Positions 11,645-22,639 of a stretch of 64,000 bases of DNA are shown here, one piece after another. The notes beneath the pieces are model-generated. The model searched no databases, was not told the origin of the DNA, and saw only the letters and a list, made by a program, of their open reading frames with translations. The translations under genes were made by a program, and so were the position numbers. Where the stretch lies: NCBI RefSeq assembly GCF_905163445.1, contig NC_053196.1, positions 16,827,501 through 16,891,500 of the forward strand. The letters are read 5' to 3'. This stretch comes from Pararge aegeria. Its lineage: Eukaryota > Arthropoda > Insecta > Lepidoptera > Nymphalidae. The first letter of the stretch is position 1; each line of letters starts with the position of its first letter.

Positions 11645-12160
11645 ATCACAGCCAGACATTCCACTTTCATTAATATGCGAAGTGTTACAAAGCATCAGTA
11701 CGCCATATAACTTTCATCGCTCCATTGCAGCCAGATAGAGAACTTTTTAGCAACGTGGCTCGCCAGCAACTAGTTTTAATTCCGTTCATAAGGATTCATT
11801 TAGCCACACTGATATGGCGGATATTTAATTTGCACAATGGCCGACACCGAGGGCAGGACGCTATGCTAGTTACAGTAATAACACTTTACTAAGCTTTTCA
11901 TTTCATAGAGAGCGAATGTTTTATTCACGTTTTAACTTTATAATGGCTTATTCAGTGGGTTTAAAATAAAAAAAATCTTTTGTTGGCGTTATTTTTTTAC
12001 GCGCGGAGGAAATGCGTTTGTCAGTAAAAGTTATATTATGTGTGTTATTTTATTCCGTAGGTAGGTTTGAAAACGCGTTCTGCAGTAATGGTTCTTGGAG
12101 CAATAGATTATTCTTAAATTTATTATTGCCATAAATTAAAACGTAATTTTATATTTATTT
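11645..12160. other. Unassigned DNA with a GC-richer part
   Basis: 11700-11880 is less AT-rich and non-repetitive within the window. The rest is AT-rich. No gene seen. Confidence 0.35.
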
Positions 12161-12164
12161 AAAT

Positions 12165-12255
12165 CTATCGCAGGCCTACCCTACAAAGATGTGTCGCTGA
12201 GTGATTTAGCGTTCTGGTACGATGTCACGTAGAAACCGATTAGGGATAAAGGTTT
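12165..12255 (+). mobile_element. SINE B middle fragment
   Basis: Contains CCTACAAAGATGTGTCGCTG and TTAGCGTTCTGGTACGATGT, the central SINE B blocks. Confidence 0.6.
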
Positions 12256-12264
12256 ATTATAATT

Positions 12265-12530
12265 CCTTTACTTCAGAATAAGAAGGGTATCGTCGCCGTA
12301 GTCCACCACGCTGGCCAAATACTAATTCGTATACTTCCTATGCTTTTGAAAACATTTTGAAGAATTCACAGGCTCTGGATGTCCTCACGATGTTTTCCTT
12401 CGCGGTTAAAGCAAGTGATATTGAACTTTTAAAACGCACATAACTTCAAAATGTTAGAAGTGCGTGCCAGGGATTAAACTCCTTCCTCAAGAAAAGCCAG
12501 TCTTACTCCCTGGGCTATAACTACTTCACA
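12265..12530 (-). mobile_element. SINE A, minus orientation
   Basis: Shows complements of the SINE A body (CACCACGCTGGCCAA; CTCACGATGTTTTCCTTCGC) and of the B-box region (GCGTGCCAGGGATTAAACTC). The GAT tail is lost. Confidence 0.75.
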
Positions 12531-12625
12531 GTCAAATCTTTTATAAATGTTTCAAATATTTACGACAGATTACAGGCGTCTGCTTTAAATACCCCTTGCA
12601 AATCGGCGTACCTAACTTTAATATT

Positions 12626-12749
12626 ACGTACTCAGTGATGGATAACGGTTACTTTGATAAATTACGTCCGATAATATTACTTACGTCGTCACATTCGTGT
12701 AACGTGACGTAACATTACACATTTACACGTGGCGTGACAAATTACGTCA
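12626..12749. promoter_or_regulatory. Cluster of ACGT-core motifs (CRE/E-box-like)
   Basis: Seven ACGT tetramers fall within about 120 bp. They include TGACGTAA (12705-12712), TTACGTCA (12742-12749) and CACGTG (12726-12731). The first two are the classical half- and full-site types of bZIP factors, and the third is an E-box. No gene lies nearby, so the role is unknown. It may equally be a degraded palindromic repeat. Confidence 0.3.
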
Positions 12750-12759
12750 CATTTGTCGC

Positions 12760-14655
12760 TTAGGAATATAACATCAGCATTTTATATTCCGTAATGAATT
12801 CCAGTGAAGTGTGATTTGCGACAATCTTATTACATATGTTATTTTTCATTGTATTCCATATCATAACATAAAACATATATTATCTATGCAATTTGTTCAG
12901 TAAACTTGACTATTGTTGTGTGAAATACTTCTGTTTTTAACATAACCCATAATAATAAGACGTTTACAGGGGAGGAACAGGTCTTAATGTTGCCGATAAA
13001 TAAAACTTTCGACATACACAGAGACCGCATTTACAAATGTACGCAGTAAAGTGATTCGAAAATACCTATAAAAGAAGCCATACCTAAAGGTTAATTTGTT
13101 ACTTATTTTTGATATTTTTTCCTTTTTTACGACTGTCAAAAAAGACTTCGTGCAAAATTATTCCGCTTTCAGTAACCATTGAGATTCCGGTCTTTAAATT
13201 ATAAGGCTAAAACAATTTCAAATTAGCCTGGTCATGTGAACTACATTACTAAAATGATGCCTACCCAGTTTGACTGCAAAACCCTAAAAGTCTGCCCATT
13301 TATCCGCCTTTCGTTGCATCAGAAAATTTGAATACACTATAACCAAATTATTCTTTCCTTTCGCCACAGGATTCCGCAAGGGCCCGAAAAAACTTCAGCA
13401 ATAAAGCAACGGTCGGTTCCACCTCTATTTTAAATAACTTTGGCCACAAAAACCTGACGATTCGGTCCCTTATCGAACGACTAATGGCGGTACAAAAGCT
13501 CTAATGCGAAATAAATTGTCGACCACCTCTGAAAGAGAACAATGAAGGAGACCTACTGGAATAGGCAAAGGATTTAGGGACTTCCAAAAAGAGGAGTTCC
13601 TTGAACTTTCGTTATGTAGGTACACTGACCTTTTTTATACTCACAATATGAGGATTTTTGAGAAAAATAACAAAAATTTGGTTTACTGCTTTTGTTTGTA
13701 AGTTAAACTGTTTTTAATTCAATAATTTTTCTGGTAATATAAAGTAATATTACGATAATATGACGAGGTGTTTTCTATTGAAAACTGCAATTCTCATACC
13801 TAAACATCTAAAACAAATTTTATGGGCCATTCTTAAATTAACTTATCAATGAAAAAATAATTGAAAAAGCTTTTTATTTTGAGTGTGGAGTATAGGAACA
13901 ATTGTTTTCTAAATTTGTTCATTTTCTTCAAGTCTTAATGATTTTGTTAAAGATCTGATAAAATATGAGGATAAATAAAAGCATGCTGAAATGGATTTGC
14001 TGAAAGGTATTCTGATATCAGTTAAACCAACACGATATTAAAGTTAGTTAAAAAGGTCGAATTTCTACCAACGTAAAAAATTCTTTTTAGTCGATTTTTT
14101 CTTTTCAACTTGGTAGGATAGAATAGTTATAAAGTATTATTCCGCTAGGTTACTAGGGTAGAATATCTGGATAGAGGACTTTCCAGATATTCTTTTCTAT
14201 TCTATTCATTTTTTTATATTATATTTTTATTGGCCGCAATAATATCTTAACCTAATCCCATTCAACATAATAAGTTTGTTATCAAACATGTTTTAAATAT
14301 CATATATAATGTGGCGCTGCTTTTCAAGGCAGGGTGACGTCTGTGAGTCCACTAGTTATTATAAACATTTCTTCCAATCCTATTAGATTTCAAGAAGTGT
14401 CACGTGGTGCTGATATACCAAGCTGTTTCCTGCGACCACTTTCAGTATCAATAAGGCTTTGCGCGGCCTATATCCTTCACGGCTCGCTTTTTACAACCGG
14501 AAACGGAAACCGCTCGAGCCTACAGGAAATGCTCGCGTGTTTGCCGCTGAGGTGGTGGCACAATGGGCGGCAGGATGCTCGATATTATTACGCATACTTA
14601 GAGTTAATATCCCATTATGTTCCTTTTGCTGATAAGTTTGGGATGCTTGTTCGTT
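12760..14655. other. Unassigned AT-rich DNA
   Basis: No supported coding region. A GC-richer stretch at 13310-13620 is non-repetitive. A 12-bp perfect inverted repeat lies at 14160-14171 and 14182-14193. The stretch 14330-14660 is open in one frame but lacks any recognisable protein signature. Confidence 0.35.
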
Positions 14656-14659
14656 GCTT

Positions 14660-14802
14660 TATGTTAATATTATCCTAGCTTTAGTTTAAGTTAACGAATG
14701 CAGTTATTACCATCATTAAATGTATGAACCCTTCACAAGTGCCTGTGATAAGATCGGCATGAATAAAACGTTTTTAAATTTGAATTTGAATTTATTGTAG
14801 AA
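14660..14802 (+). mobile_element. LINE-J 3' end, short
   Basis: Begins within the TAGCTTTAG block and ends with CACAAGTGCCTGTGATAAG, ATGAATAAA and a TTTGAA-repeat tail. Confidence 0.75.
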
Positions 14803-14804
14803 TC

Positions 14805-15380
14805 AGAAAGTGAAGTTAAACTATTTATCACACATCTTGCGCATGTCATCTAATAATAATGGCAATTACATATCAAAAAATGACTTTATTTAGTTAACAT
14901 ACAAACCAAGTTTATGTTTTTTACGCAGAAATGCGTAAAACTAGAGAAAGATTCATAACGCAACTTGATAATAATATTAATTAATACAAAACACAGTTTA
15001 TAAATCTTAACACAACAAAAAAACACTAATAACAATATAAATTAAAATTACATTACATATATAAATATAAATCAAACTCATGTGAGTTTCAGGATGCGAA
15101 GAATAATAATTTTAATAGTTTGTGTAATAAAAAATAAATAAAAAAATAAAATAAATTAATTATTTAAAAACCCAGTATTAGGATCTGAATGTTTCATTTT
15201 ATGGACGAAATATTATGTTTATTACTAAATTTCATCACATTTTATACATCAACAAAATAATATTAAAAAAATGTTGACGACTAGTCTTCATAACAAAGCG
15301 GAAATAGACTTAAATATAAGATGCTAAACAAGTTTTATAATTTTTTTGTCGAGCAATACGCAAAAAAAGGTTTCCCTATT
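14805..15380. other. Unassigned AT-rich DNA
   Basis: Very AT-rich. No gene or repeat recognised. Confidence 0.4.
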
Positions 15381-15849
15381 AAAAAAATTGGTTGCCTGTA
15401 AAGTCGGTATACGGGCGAAAGTTTTACGTGACAACGACTTTGAGTGGTAAAATAATTTTAATGTGAATATTCATTCGTATAGTAGGAAGAAGCATGAAAT
15501 AATTTAAAACATTTATTTATACAAAGAATTATATTTAAAACATTAATTTATACAAAGAATCTCGCACTGAATTTCATATTAACAAAATTTTATTTTTACC
15601 TTTACACATACATACGTATTTATATACAAATATACATACAATAACTTGCAATACATTTGCGTACAATGAAACAGCGTTTACTACAAAGGGACGCGTGCCT
15701 TTCACTTTTTATGTCTGTCTCTCTCGCTCTTAGGCGGGCGCGTGCCTCTCACTCGCTCTCATTGTGAGCGCATAACGTGAGCGGAGCGTAACGCAGTTTC
15801 TTGAAGTGTCACCCGGCAAACCAATTTATAAGACGTTGTCACGTCAAAA
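15381..15849 (+). mobile_element. Element E1, copy 1 (unclassified, possibly non-autonomous DNA transposon)
   Basis: This 469-bp unit recurs in inverted orientation at 61404-62102 with near-identity along its whole length. Near its two ends lie inverted matches around ACGTGACAACG, which could be terminal inverted repeats. It has no open frame. Internally it carries an imperfect direct repeat of about 24 bp (ACATTTATTTATACAAAG / ACATTAATTTATACAAAG) separated by 7 bp, and a GC-rich block at 15690-15800. Class is uncertain. Confidence 0.65.
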
Positions 15850-16140
15850 TCCACATACTCGGTGTGCCTCCAACTTGACGATAAACTAATGCTTTAATAT
15901 TAGCTTTTTGTTAGCAAAGTTCGCAGTGACAGCTGACGAGTGTTGCGTTAATACCTTTCACATTATAATATTATGCCTCCATTTTGTTACAACATTTACG
16001 GTGTGTATAGACCGTTTATAGTTTTGTGTAGTCCAGAGTAATGTTTTTTTAACAGTTACTACTGGCGGACCTATCTCTAACCTCTTTATCCCTTTTTTGC
16101 TTATATGGATATACATTTTTAAGATTATTCTTCAAGTGAG
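15850..16140. other. Unassigned AT-rich DNA
   Basis: No gene or repeat recognised. Confidence 0.4.
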
Positions 16141-16145
16141 CCTTT

Positions 16146-16239
16146 CCTGCAACCTTACGTGAAAATTTTGGAGTCTAAATCAGTCACGGGTATGGTCCGT
16201 TTGACTTAGAATCCATAGCTTATCACGTAAGGTTGCAGG
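16146..16239. repeat. 94-bp imperfect hairpin with a 17-bp perfect base
   Basis: 16146-16162 (CCTGCAACCTTACGTGA) is the exact reverse complement of 16223-16239. Further in, GAGTCTAAATCAG pairs imperfectly with the complement of TTGACTTAGAATC. The size suits either a tiny MITE or a hairpin RNA precursor. Nothing shows that it is transcribed. Confidence 0.7.
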
Positions 16240-16279
16240 TTGCCTAATCATATTCTCCGTCGTTCTGGAATACTTGATG

Positions 16280-16390
16280 ACACTTCTTTGTACGTAGCGT
16301 GATAACTAGCCACGGCAGAAGCCTCCCATCAGATCAGGCCAGAGAAGTTTAAGAACTGAACTAGGTTAAACAAAATCCACTTAAAAATCC
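16280..16390 (-). mobile_element. SINE B fragment, minus orientation
   Basis: Complement blocks AACTAGCCACGGCAGAAGCC and TCAGATCAGGCCAGAGAA match SINE B. Confidence 0.6.
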
Positions 16391-16424
16391 AATTAATTTA
16401 ATGGATTAAAATATCAATTGCTTC

Positions 16425-16572
16425 AACGGTATAGGAAAACATCAAACATCGTGAGGAGACCTGCATCCCTGAGAGTTCTTCGTAATGGTATCAGAGAGTC
16501 CCTAACACCTTTTAATTGTGGAAGAAGACACGTGCCCTATAGTGGACCGATAATAGTTTGATATGATTAAAC
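16425..16572 (+). mobile_element. SINE A 3' half
   Basis: Contains CATCGTGAGGAGACCTGCAT, CTGAGAGTTCTTCGTAATGG and the ending TAGTGGACCGATAATAGTTT. The GAT tail is nearly absent. Confidence 0.7.
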
Positions 16573-16619
16573 AAAATCCAAAAAAACTTCGCATTTGCAG
16601 ATCGTTGTAATTAAAAATA

Positions 16620-17150
16620 TTTAAACTCATACTGCAAATAGTCTAGTTCAAAGTTTGGTACTTAATTTACCTTTCGTAAAAATATAACAAAATTTGAAAA
16701 GAAAATGGACCGTAACAATATTTATATTAGGAGCAAAAATAAACTCGTTTTGCAGTTTACTAGGCTACACAAAATTGCTAATTAATTCAAGGGCAATTGT
16801 ATATTATTTTATAACAAATTACTAAATGAAATATTTGAGATGTCTTTCAATAAGTTCAAAGTTTATATAAAACGTAAGCTTACAGGAAAATCGTATTATA
16901 TTAAGGACTTGAACGATAAAAAAACTTGGGTGTGAATTGCTCTAGCTTCGTAGCTTAATATAAATAAACTGTGAGATGGTGACAGACTCTTCTCTTAGGG
17001 CGCGTTTGGAACCCTCGTAGCTTTAGGTTTAAGTTGGCGTACGAAGTTATCCCCTTACAATTATGTAAACATATATGTTGAACGCTTCATAAGTGCCTGT
17101 GATAGGCCTACATGAATAAAGACATTTTTAATTTCAATTTGAATTTGTAA
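16620..17150 (+). mobile_element. LINE-J 3' end with RT C-terminus remnant
   Basis: A broken coding part (about 16680-16935) matches the C-terminal frame that is intact at 44468-44779: IRSKNK, then RLHK, then KKTWV before the stop. The 3' UTR follows and ends in AATAAAGACATTTTTAATTT. Confidence 0.8.
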
Positions 17151-17154
17151 TAAA

Positions 17155-17384
17155 TGTCAATGTACACAAACTTATTCACCGCACTAAGCCTTTATACAGG
17201 GTGAAGGTAGGTTCGGGCTCGACTGGCACGCGGAAGGCAGGTCGTGGAGCGATCACTACAGCGGTTTCCACTTAACCTGCGCGGGGTTAGGTGTGTGCCT
17301 GTGATCGATCGATTTCACTTACCAAAGGATTCAATGAATTAATGAATGGTAACCTGAATTTTTAATCGGGGCTGTTTCACTCCA
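17155..17384. other. GC-richer single-copy stretch
   Basis: Non-repetitive within the window, with no long open frame. Contains a GATCGATCGAT palindrome near 17304-17314. Confidence 0.25.
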
Positions 17385-17730
17385 CTCAGCGTCATCCGCA
17401 GCCTATTAACATCCCGCTGCTGGACACAGGCTTTTCTCATAGGGGGGCGTTTTTAAATCAACCAAACGACCCACCACGCTGCTCCAATACGGGTTGGTGC
17501 GCTTTAACGACTAATATAAAAATTAAGTAATAACTACCGGGACCGACGTTACATCGTCAATTTCCTAACTCCGGGCTGTAAAATACACAAAACGAAACAA
17601 TTTTTGGCCCGACTCTGTACTCAAGATCACGTGTTCCGTAGCTAAGAACATGCTCACCACTGGACCAAAGGACTCCAACCCTTAGGTAATAATTCATACC
17701 TATAGCTACAGAGTCCGTCAGCCACTCTAA
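17385..17730. repeat. Dispersed repeat of the CACGCTGCTCCAATACGGG type
   Basis: Contains GCAGCCTATTAACATCCCGC, TGGACACAGGC and CCACCACGCTGCTCCAATAC. I recognise these as a common lepidopteran interspersed repeat, whose class I cannot state. It is diverged. Confidence 0.45.
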
Positions 17731-17929
17731 TTCAGTTGAATAATCAAGATTACTCAAAGTGACGTGCGAATATTGAAGATTCTTTTGAGAAAGGTTTATT
17801 AAACTAAAGGACTACAATTAAATTTTGTTTTCTTTTAGTATTCCTTTTTTGGAGCTTAGCCATTAATTTTTCACGAAATCATTGGCTTAGATATTAATGA
17901 ACGTGGCTTTATGAGTGGTGCAATATGGG

Positions 17930-18020
17930 AATTTATTTGATGGAAGACTTTGGTCGTTTCTAGTTAGGTCTTTACCGTCAAAGACATGCCGCCAAGCTAA
18001 AAAGCATTGCGGTACAATGT
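17930..18020 (+). mobile_element. SINE B middle fragment
   Basis: Contains TACCGTCAAAGACATGCCGC and a following GGTACAATG block. Confidence 0.45.
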
Positions 18021-18171
18021 TTTTCTTCCAGAGTTTCGCTGACAATCCTCTAATATGGTTATCGGAGGCTTTTTATAGCATGACACGGTTCTTCAATACC
18101 TTTTTCACAATCATATTTTATTAAATCGTCATGAGTCAGTTTTTTTCGTCACGATTGTTCTTGTTCTTCAC

Positions 18172-18345
18172 GTTGTTTTGGCGCAGAGAGCAGCGACCAT
18201 GCTTACTGAGTCCAAGGCTGTGGGTTTGATTCCCGCAACTGGAAAATGTTTGTGAGAAGAACATCAATTCGTTTCAGTGTGTTTATTTGTAACTATGTTA
18301 TTAAGTAATATAAGTATTTATGTATATTGCTTTTATTATTTGAAA
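18172..18345 (+). mobile_element. SINE C copy, 3' part degraded
   Basis: The head has GGCGCAGAGAGCAGCGACCA and CTGTGGGTTTGATTCCCGCA, followed by ACTGGAAAATGTTTGTGA. Compare the better copies at 35417 and 43596. Confidence 0.75.
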
Positions 18346-18349
18346 TTTT

Positions 18350-18490
18350 GACAGCTTCGGTATACTTTCGGGGGCCGAGTTCGATTCCCAGCACATACTT
18401 CTAACTTTTCTAAGTGCGTTTTAAGCAATTAAAATTTCCTCAGGCATTTTCTAGTGAGGAAACCTCCATAGCTTTCATAGCACATGCTAC
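18350..18490 (+). mobile_element. SINE A head fragment
   Basis: The B-box region GAGTTCGATTCCCAGCACAT and a following AAGTGCGTTTTAAGCAATTA match SINE A. The 3' half is missing. Confidence 0.6.
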
Positions 18491-18615
18491 TGATAAACGA
18501 CTAAGACACCTATGTTTTTAATATAATTGCCATACCCCAGGTTAGCCAATTACCATCTCAGTCTGCAAAATCTGGTGAGATTACAGTCAAGGGCTGAATT
18601 GTAGTGAAAAAGCAA
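18491..18615 (+). mobile_element. SINE B tail fragment
   Basis: Ends with TTACCATCTCAGTCTGCAAA and GGTGAGATTACAGTCAAGGG, the shared SINE B / LINE-C tail. Confidence 0.6.
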
Positions 18616-18619
18616 AAAA

Positions 18620-19490
18620 CATTGCGGTCAGCTTGCAAAAAATAAACCTCGTGATACTTAGTCTCACAGGTAGTATTTCAAATAACATTATGCAAAATTG
18701 TCAGTTCTCATAAGACATTAATTAATAAATGATATCGTCCCACACGCCCTCCCATAGGAATGTCTCCCATTAACCTCTACCTGACCGATCTTAAGCTGAA
18801 TAAAATGTCATTTAGGAGCCGTCACGTCTAATTGATGGATCGGCTGGGCTGGAACACCCTGCTTGAACTTATTCATAATGACGTGATAAATTGCCATAAT
18901 GTTGTATTAAGACGTGTATTAAAATCCTTTATTCACTCGTCACTTTGGATACGAAACCATAGCTAAAGCGGTTAACCCGAAGTCGGCTCTAATTTAGTAA
19001 TTTAGTTGTGTTTTTTTCACACCTGCGCTAATTGTTATTGTTTTTTTTTTTATACTGTTATAATATTACTGATCGTTGTTATTAATTATATTGGATGACT
19101 ATGATTAGAGCCTTCAATTCGCATTTCAGGAGCGTGTTAGGTCTGAGCTCTTATTTCATCTCGCCTATAATTAGGAAAATTTAGACAGACAATGAAAAAT
19201 CATCATCAACACATCAACTCATTACCGGCCAAATACAGGGTCTGGTAGAAGGGTTTGGGCCAACAAAACATTATTTACATTGATTGCCAAAGTTTTTTGA
19301 AGTGCATTAATTTAAAACTTCTATGATTTGCCTAATAATCAGTTTGGTTTTAAAAGATAAAACTTAATGGCCTTAAGAATCAAGAATACGGTTGTATGAA
19401 AGAAAAATGGTCAAAAAATTATAATTTAAAAATTGAATTGCATGCAACTACTATTATTTATTTCGATCACTTTTATTTTATTTTTTCTAT
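18620..19490. other. Non-repetitive DNA, possible conserved island at 18740-18960
   Basis: The island is moderately GC-rich, contains TAATTGA-type homeodomain-like cores and has no open frame. The remainder is AT-rich. No gene is visible. Confidence 0.25.
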
Positions 19491-19491
19491 T

Positions 19492-19730
19492 GTTGTTCAC
19501 TACAAGTTAGCCCTTGACTGTAATTTCAGGTAAGTGATGATGCAGTCTAAGATGGTAGCGGCCTAACCTGTTAGCTAGGGAGTATGGCAGTTATATTTAA
19601 CCCATGCCCCTAATCGGTTTTTACGTGACATCGTAACGGAACGGCTAAATCGGCACGTCTTTGTGGGTAGGGTGGTAACCAGCCACGGTCATAGCCTCCC
19701 ACCAGAGCAGACCAAAAAATTTCAAAAAAC
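19492..19730 (-). mobile_element. SINE B, minus orientation
   Basis: Read on the minus strand it has the CCTACCCACAAAGACGTGCC block, then GGTTAGGCCGCTACCATCTT, and ends at the ATCACTTACCTGAAATTACA tail. A 155-codon minus-strand open frame over 19610-20077 is partly this SINE and is not a gene. Confidence 0.75.
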
Positions 19731-20130
19731 ACCACATAAAAAACATAATATAAAGTACACGCAACATTAAAACATATCAAGGTGAACATAAACAAAGATC
19801 TTAAAATTAGATATCTAAATGCAATTATGTTATGCTGTAGCAGTGGTTTAGTGATCACTGCTACAGCGCTGATTTCAGGCGACTTCTCTCGACAGCCTGG
19901 ACCGGCCAAGAACTGCTTTTTTGGTTGCCCGTAGTGTATGTAATCTGTGTCTACATATAATATGCAAATATATAAAGCAAGCCAGAAACTGTCACGGAAA
20001 GCACGGAAAGCGGCAGTCCTATTTCTTGGTACCACATTTTGACAAGTTGGACCATGTTTACTGTGCTCACTAGCCAATTAGATATTACACCAAATAACAA
20101 ACTAGCCAAGCCTAAGTCCCGATGATAGAA
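19731..20130. other. Unassigned DNA with a 12-bp hairpin
   Basis: GCTGTAGCAGTG (19834-19845) pairs exactly with 19856-19867 around a 10-base loop. Nothing else recognised. Confidence 0.5.
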
Positions 20131-20245
20131 CAATAGTTTATGCCTTCCGAACCGGTGGTAGAGTCACTACCAACAGACGTACTTGACTCTTTAATACTGC
20201 TTATTTTAGGCCTACTCGAAATAAATGAGTTTTGACTTTTTCAAC
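20131..20245 (+). mobile_element. LINE-S 3' UTR fragment
   Basis: Contains CCTTCCGAACCGGTGGTAGA, a GTACTTGAC block and TAGGCCTACTCGAAATAAAT. Confidence 0.75.
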
Positions 20246-20690
20246 AATATAACGACAGTTACCTAAATAAACTTTTTGAAAATTGAATGTATTCAAAAGC
20301 ACGGGCACATCAGAAATTGAACAGAGTGGAAAAGAAAACAAATCTGCACGGAACTGCGACATGCAAAAGTTTAAATTGGCGAAACGAATCTAGTTAGAGT
20401 ACCTTGTTACTTATACGTGGCTAATTCGTGCACTAATTGAATTGGGAGCCCGATTTAGATGGAATTGTTCGCATTTCGTACCGTAGTAATCCTTAAGCAT
20501 TTTCCTTACGATGTAGTGCCAACTATAAATCCACTTTTCAACACAAATTTTCTTTATTTCACTACAACAATTTTTCTTACAAAGCTAAATTTAGCATAGC
20601 GAAATTAGTATTTAAAGGGGGCAAAATGACTTGTATATAATCCTAAAGTAACCAAAAAAAGGAATCTATTACTATTAAATTGCTCAATAG
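20246..20690. other. Unassigned DNA
   Basis: No gene or repeat recognised. Confidence 0.4.
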
Positions 20691-20935
20691 TGCAATACAC
20701 AAAATAAGCAATTCATTTAAAGGAAATTAAATTTATTATTTAGTTTTTAAATAGTTTATTTTAAACAGCTACTTGAATTTTTGAATGGAGAATTTCATTT
20801 AAAGGAAATTGTATACAATTTTACAATAAATTACCCGTTGATATCTTGGGGATGTCTTTAAAAAAGTTCCAAGCTTGTATTACGCGAAAGATTATAGAAA
20901 AGTTCTATTACAGTATAAAGGATAGATAAATAGAT
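20691..20935 (+). pseudogene. LINE-J RT C-terminus remnant
   Basis: Encodes a decayed version of the LINE-J C-terminal segment (FKGNCIQFYNKLP-like, then KKF.ACITRKIIEKF). Partial duplication and a frame break are present. The 3' UTR is not attached. Confidence 0.65.
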
Positions 20936-21142
20936 AAATTCTTTGTGGCTCACAATTAAGGGATACAGATAATGACTATTGTAAACACTAATACAACAAA
21001 ATCTCCGCCATACAACCCTTAATGAAAGAAGAAAATAAATGATTATGGAAACGGGATAGTGACATATTTTAAAAATACAACAATAAACTAATATATAAAC
21101 AATCACATGCAAAGCACATTTATAACTTTATGACTCAGTGGA

Positions 21143-21454
21143 TTAATAATATTCTTTTAAACGACTTTTGAAGATGCTTAATGATTTAAACTGTCTAATG
21201 TCCCATAGCAATCCATTCCAGAGTATCACCAGTTTGACTGTAAATGAATTGCCACACGCCGTACGCCATCGGCAGGAACGTGCATCCTTAGCCCTCAAAT
21301 AGCACTGAACATTGCTACCAAGAAAGTTGAACCGCTCTTTTAAACATGGTGGCCTCTGAGGATAAAATAAAATAGAGTATAAAAAACAAAGAGCGTGCAA
21401 GTTCCTACGGGATCGAATTGGTAGCCAGTTTAACCGAGAACGATACTGGGACAC
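21143..21454 (-). pseudogene. LINE reverse transcriptase C-terminal fragment
   Basis: The minus-strand frame reads as the distal part of a non-LTR reverse transcriptase: LNWLPIRSRRNLHALCFLYS, then GNSFTVKLVILWNGLLWDIR and IFKSRLKEYY. These are typical of the C-terminal domain that follows the RT fingers/palm/thumb in Jockey/CR1-like LINEs. It is unlike LINE-J, LINE-N or LINE-S, so it marks another family. The 103-codon frame is uninterrupted but lacks everything upstream. Confidence 0.7.
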
Positions 21455-21527
21455 ATGATCAAACTTACGTAGACCAAAGATAAACCGTTTAAGGATTAGG
21501 TAAAGGATAAAAGAGGTTCGGTGTGAG

Positions 21528-21750
21528 CTATTTCTCTAACCAGGTTGCTTCTTAAATATTTTCTAATGACAATATGTGATAGTGCTAACAAAAAGAACAC
21601 CCGGCTATATTTGTTGTGGGCTTCTTCTTAGACCAGGGCGCGTTTGGAACCGTAGTAGCTTTAGTTTTACGAATGTAGTTTTCATCAGTACTCACTACGT
21701 ACGCATCCAAATTGCCATCTATGTGCCATTTTGAAAAATGATATATTTAA
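21528..21750 (+). mobile_element. LINE-J 3' end
   Basis: Contains AACCAGGTTGCTTCT, CACCCGGCTATATTTG and GGGCGCGTTTGGAACC. Confidence 0.8.
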
Positions 21751-21764
21751 CTGTCTCGTAAAAT

Positions 21765-21878
21765 CGGCCTTCCGAATGCATGGTAGAGTCAGTACAAATA
21801 GACGTACTTTACGTTTCAAAAGTGCTTATATTAGGCCTATTTGAAATAAATGAATTTTTAATTTGAGGATTTCGACTT
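21765..21878 (+). mobile_element. LINE-S 3' UTR fragment
   Basis: Contains CCTTCCGAATGCATGGTAGA and AGGCCTATTTGAAATAAATG. Confidence 0.75.
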
Positions 21879-21879
21879 A

Positions 21880-22265
21880 CCTACTTCAAACGTATTCAAC
21901 TCATTTTCGTTTGCTCTAACGTTTTAACCAATTAACATAAGATGCCACACGATTCCTTTCGCTATCCCCGTAGTATTGTAATGTTATTAAATACAAATGT
22001 TATTTTAAACCATTTTTTCTTCTTTCAGGTACGTTCCAGGTGTATAAGTAATAAATCATGCAGGTAACACGACCAGGCCAAGCTGCCGGTTTCCCTTCCA
22101 TTTCATTAAATTACCGGTTGTATGACGTGAGCTAATTATCGCCATCGGTCATTTTAATCTACGATCAACTACACTAATTTTAATAGTACTGTACAATTTA
22201 AAAAAGGTTTTGTATAATTTTTACTTAGTTATTGATTTTTCTATATTCAAGTAAAGTCATCACTG
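21880..22265. other. Unassigned DNA
   Basis: 22060-22170 is moderately GC-rich and non-repetitive. No open frame. Confidence 0.35.
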
Positions 22266-22267
22266 CA

Positions 22268-22520
22268 ATGTTATCTTTAGTAATTATACCGTCTAAGATA
22301 GTAGCGGAGGGAATATTTAAACCTATCTCATAAAGATTAAACGTTGCATCGTACCGTAACGTTAAATCGCTTGGTGTCGCGTCGATAAGTGCTAAGTAGC
22401 AACGGTGGACCAGACTACACCAAGTAAAATTGACAAGGGTGTGCTGCCAAGCAATATAGGGTTCCAGTACGTTGTCGCATATAAACTAATTATGGTATTT
22501 ATAAAGGTATGACGCCATAT
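22268..22520. mobile_element. Two SINE B fragments in opposite orientation
   Basis: 22268-22400 is a minus-orientation piece with complements of the SINE B centre. 22410-22500 is a plus piece with GTGTGCTGCCAAGCAATATA. Confidence 0.45.
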
Positions 22521-22605
22521 TATAGTATAATATACTACAAATAGACAGACTTGTCGGTACAAAAGTGATATCTTCCTTGAAATAAATGAATTTTGGATTC
22601 TAGTC
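22521..22605 (+). mobile_element. LINE-S 3' terminal scrap
   Basis: Contains AATAGACAGACTTGTCGG and TTGAAATAAATGAATTTTGG. Confidence 0.6.
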
Positions 22606-22639
22606 TTTTATATTCACCAAGTTAGCCCGCTTTTTTATA

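Noticed and set aside
14334..14678. 114-codon plus-strand open frame
   Set aside because: It begins with GTG, has no recognisable motif and ends inside a LINE-J remnant.
19610..20077. 155-codon minus-strand open frame
   Set aside because: About a quarter of it is the antisense of SINE B, and the rest has no domain or gene-like composition.
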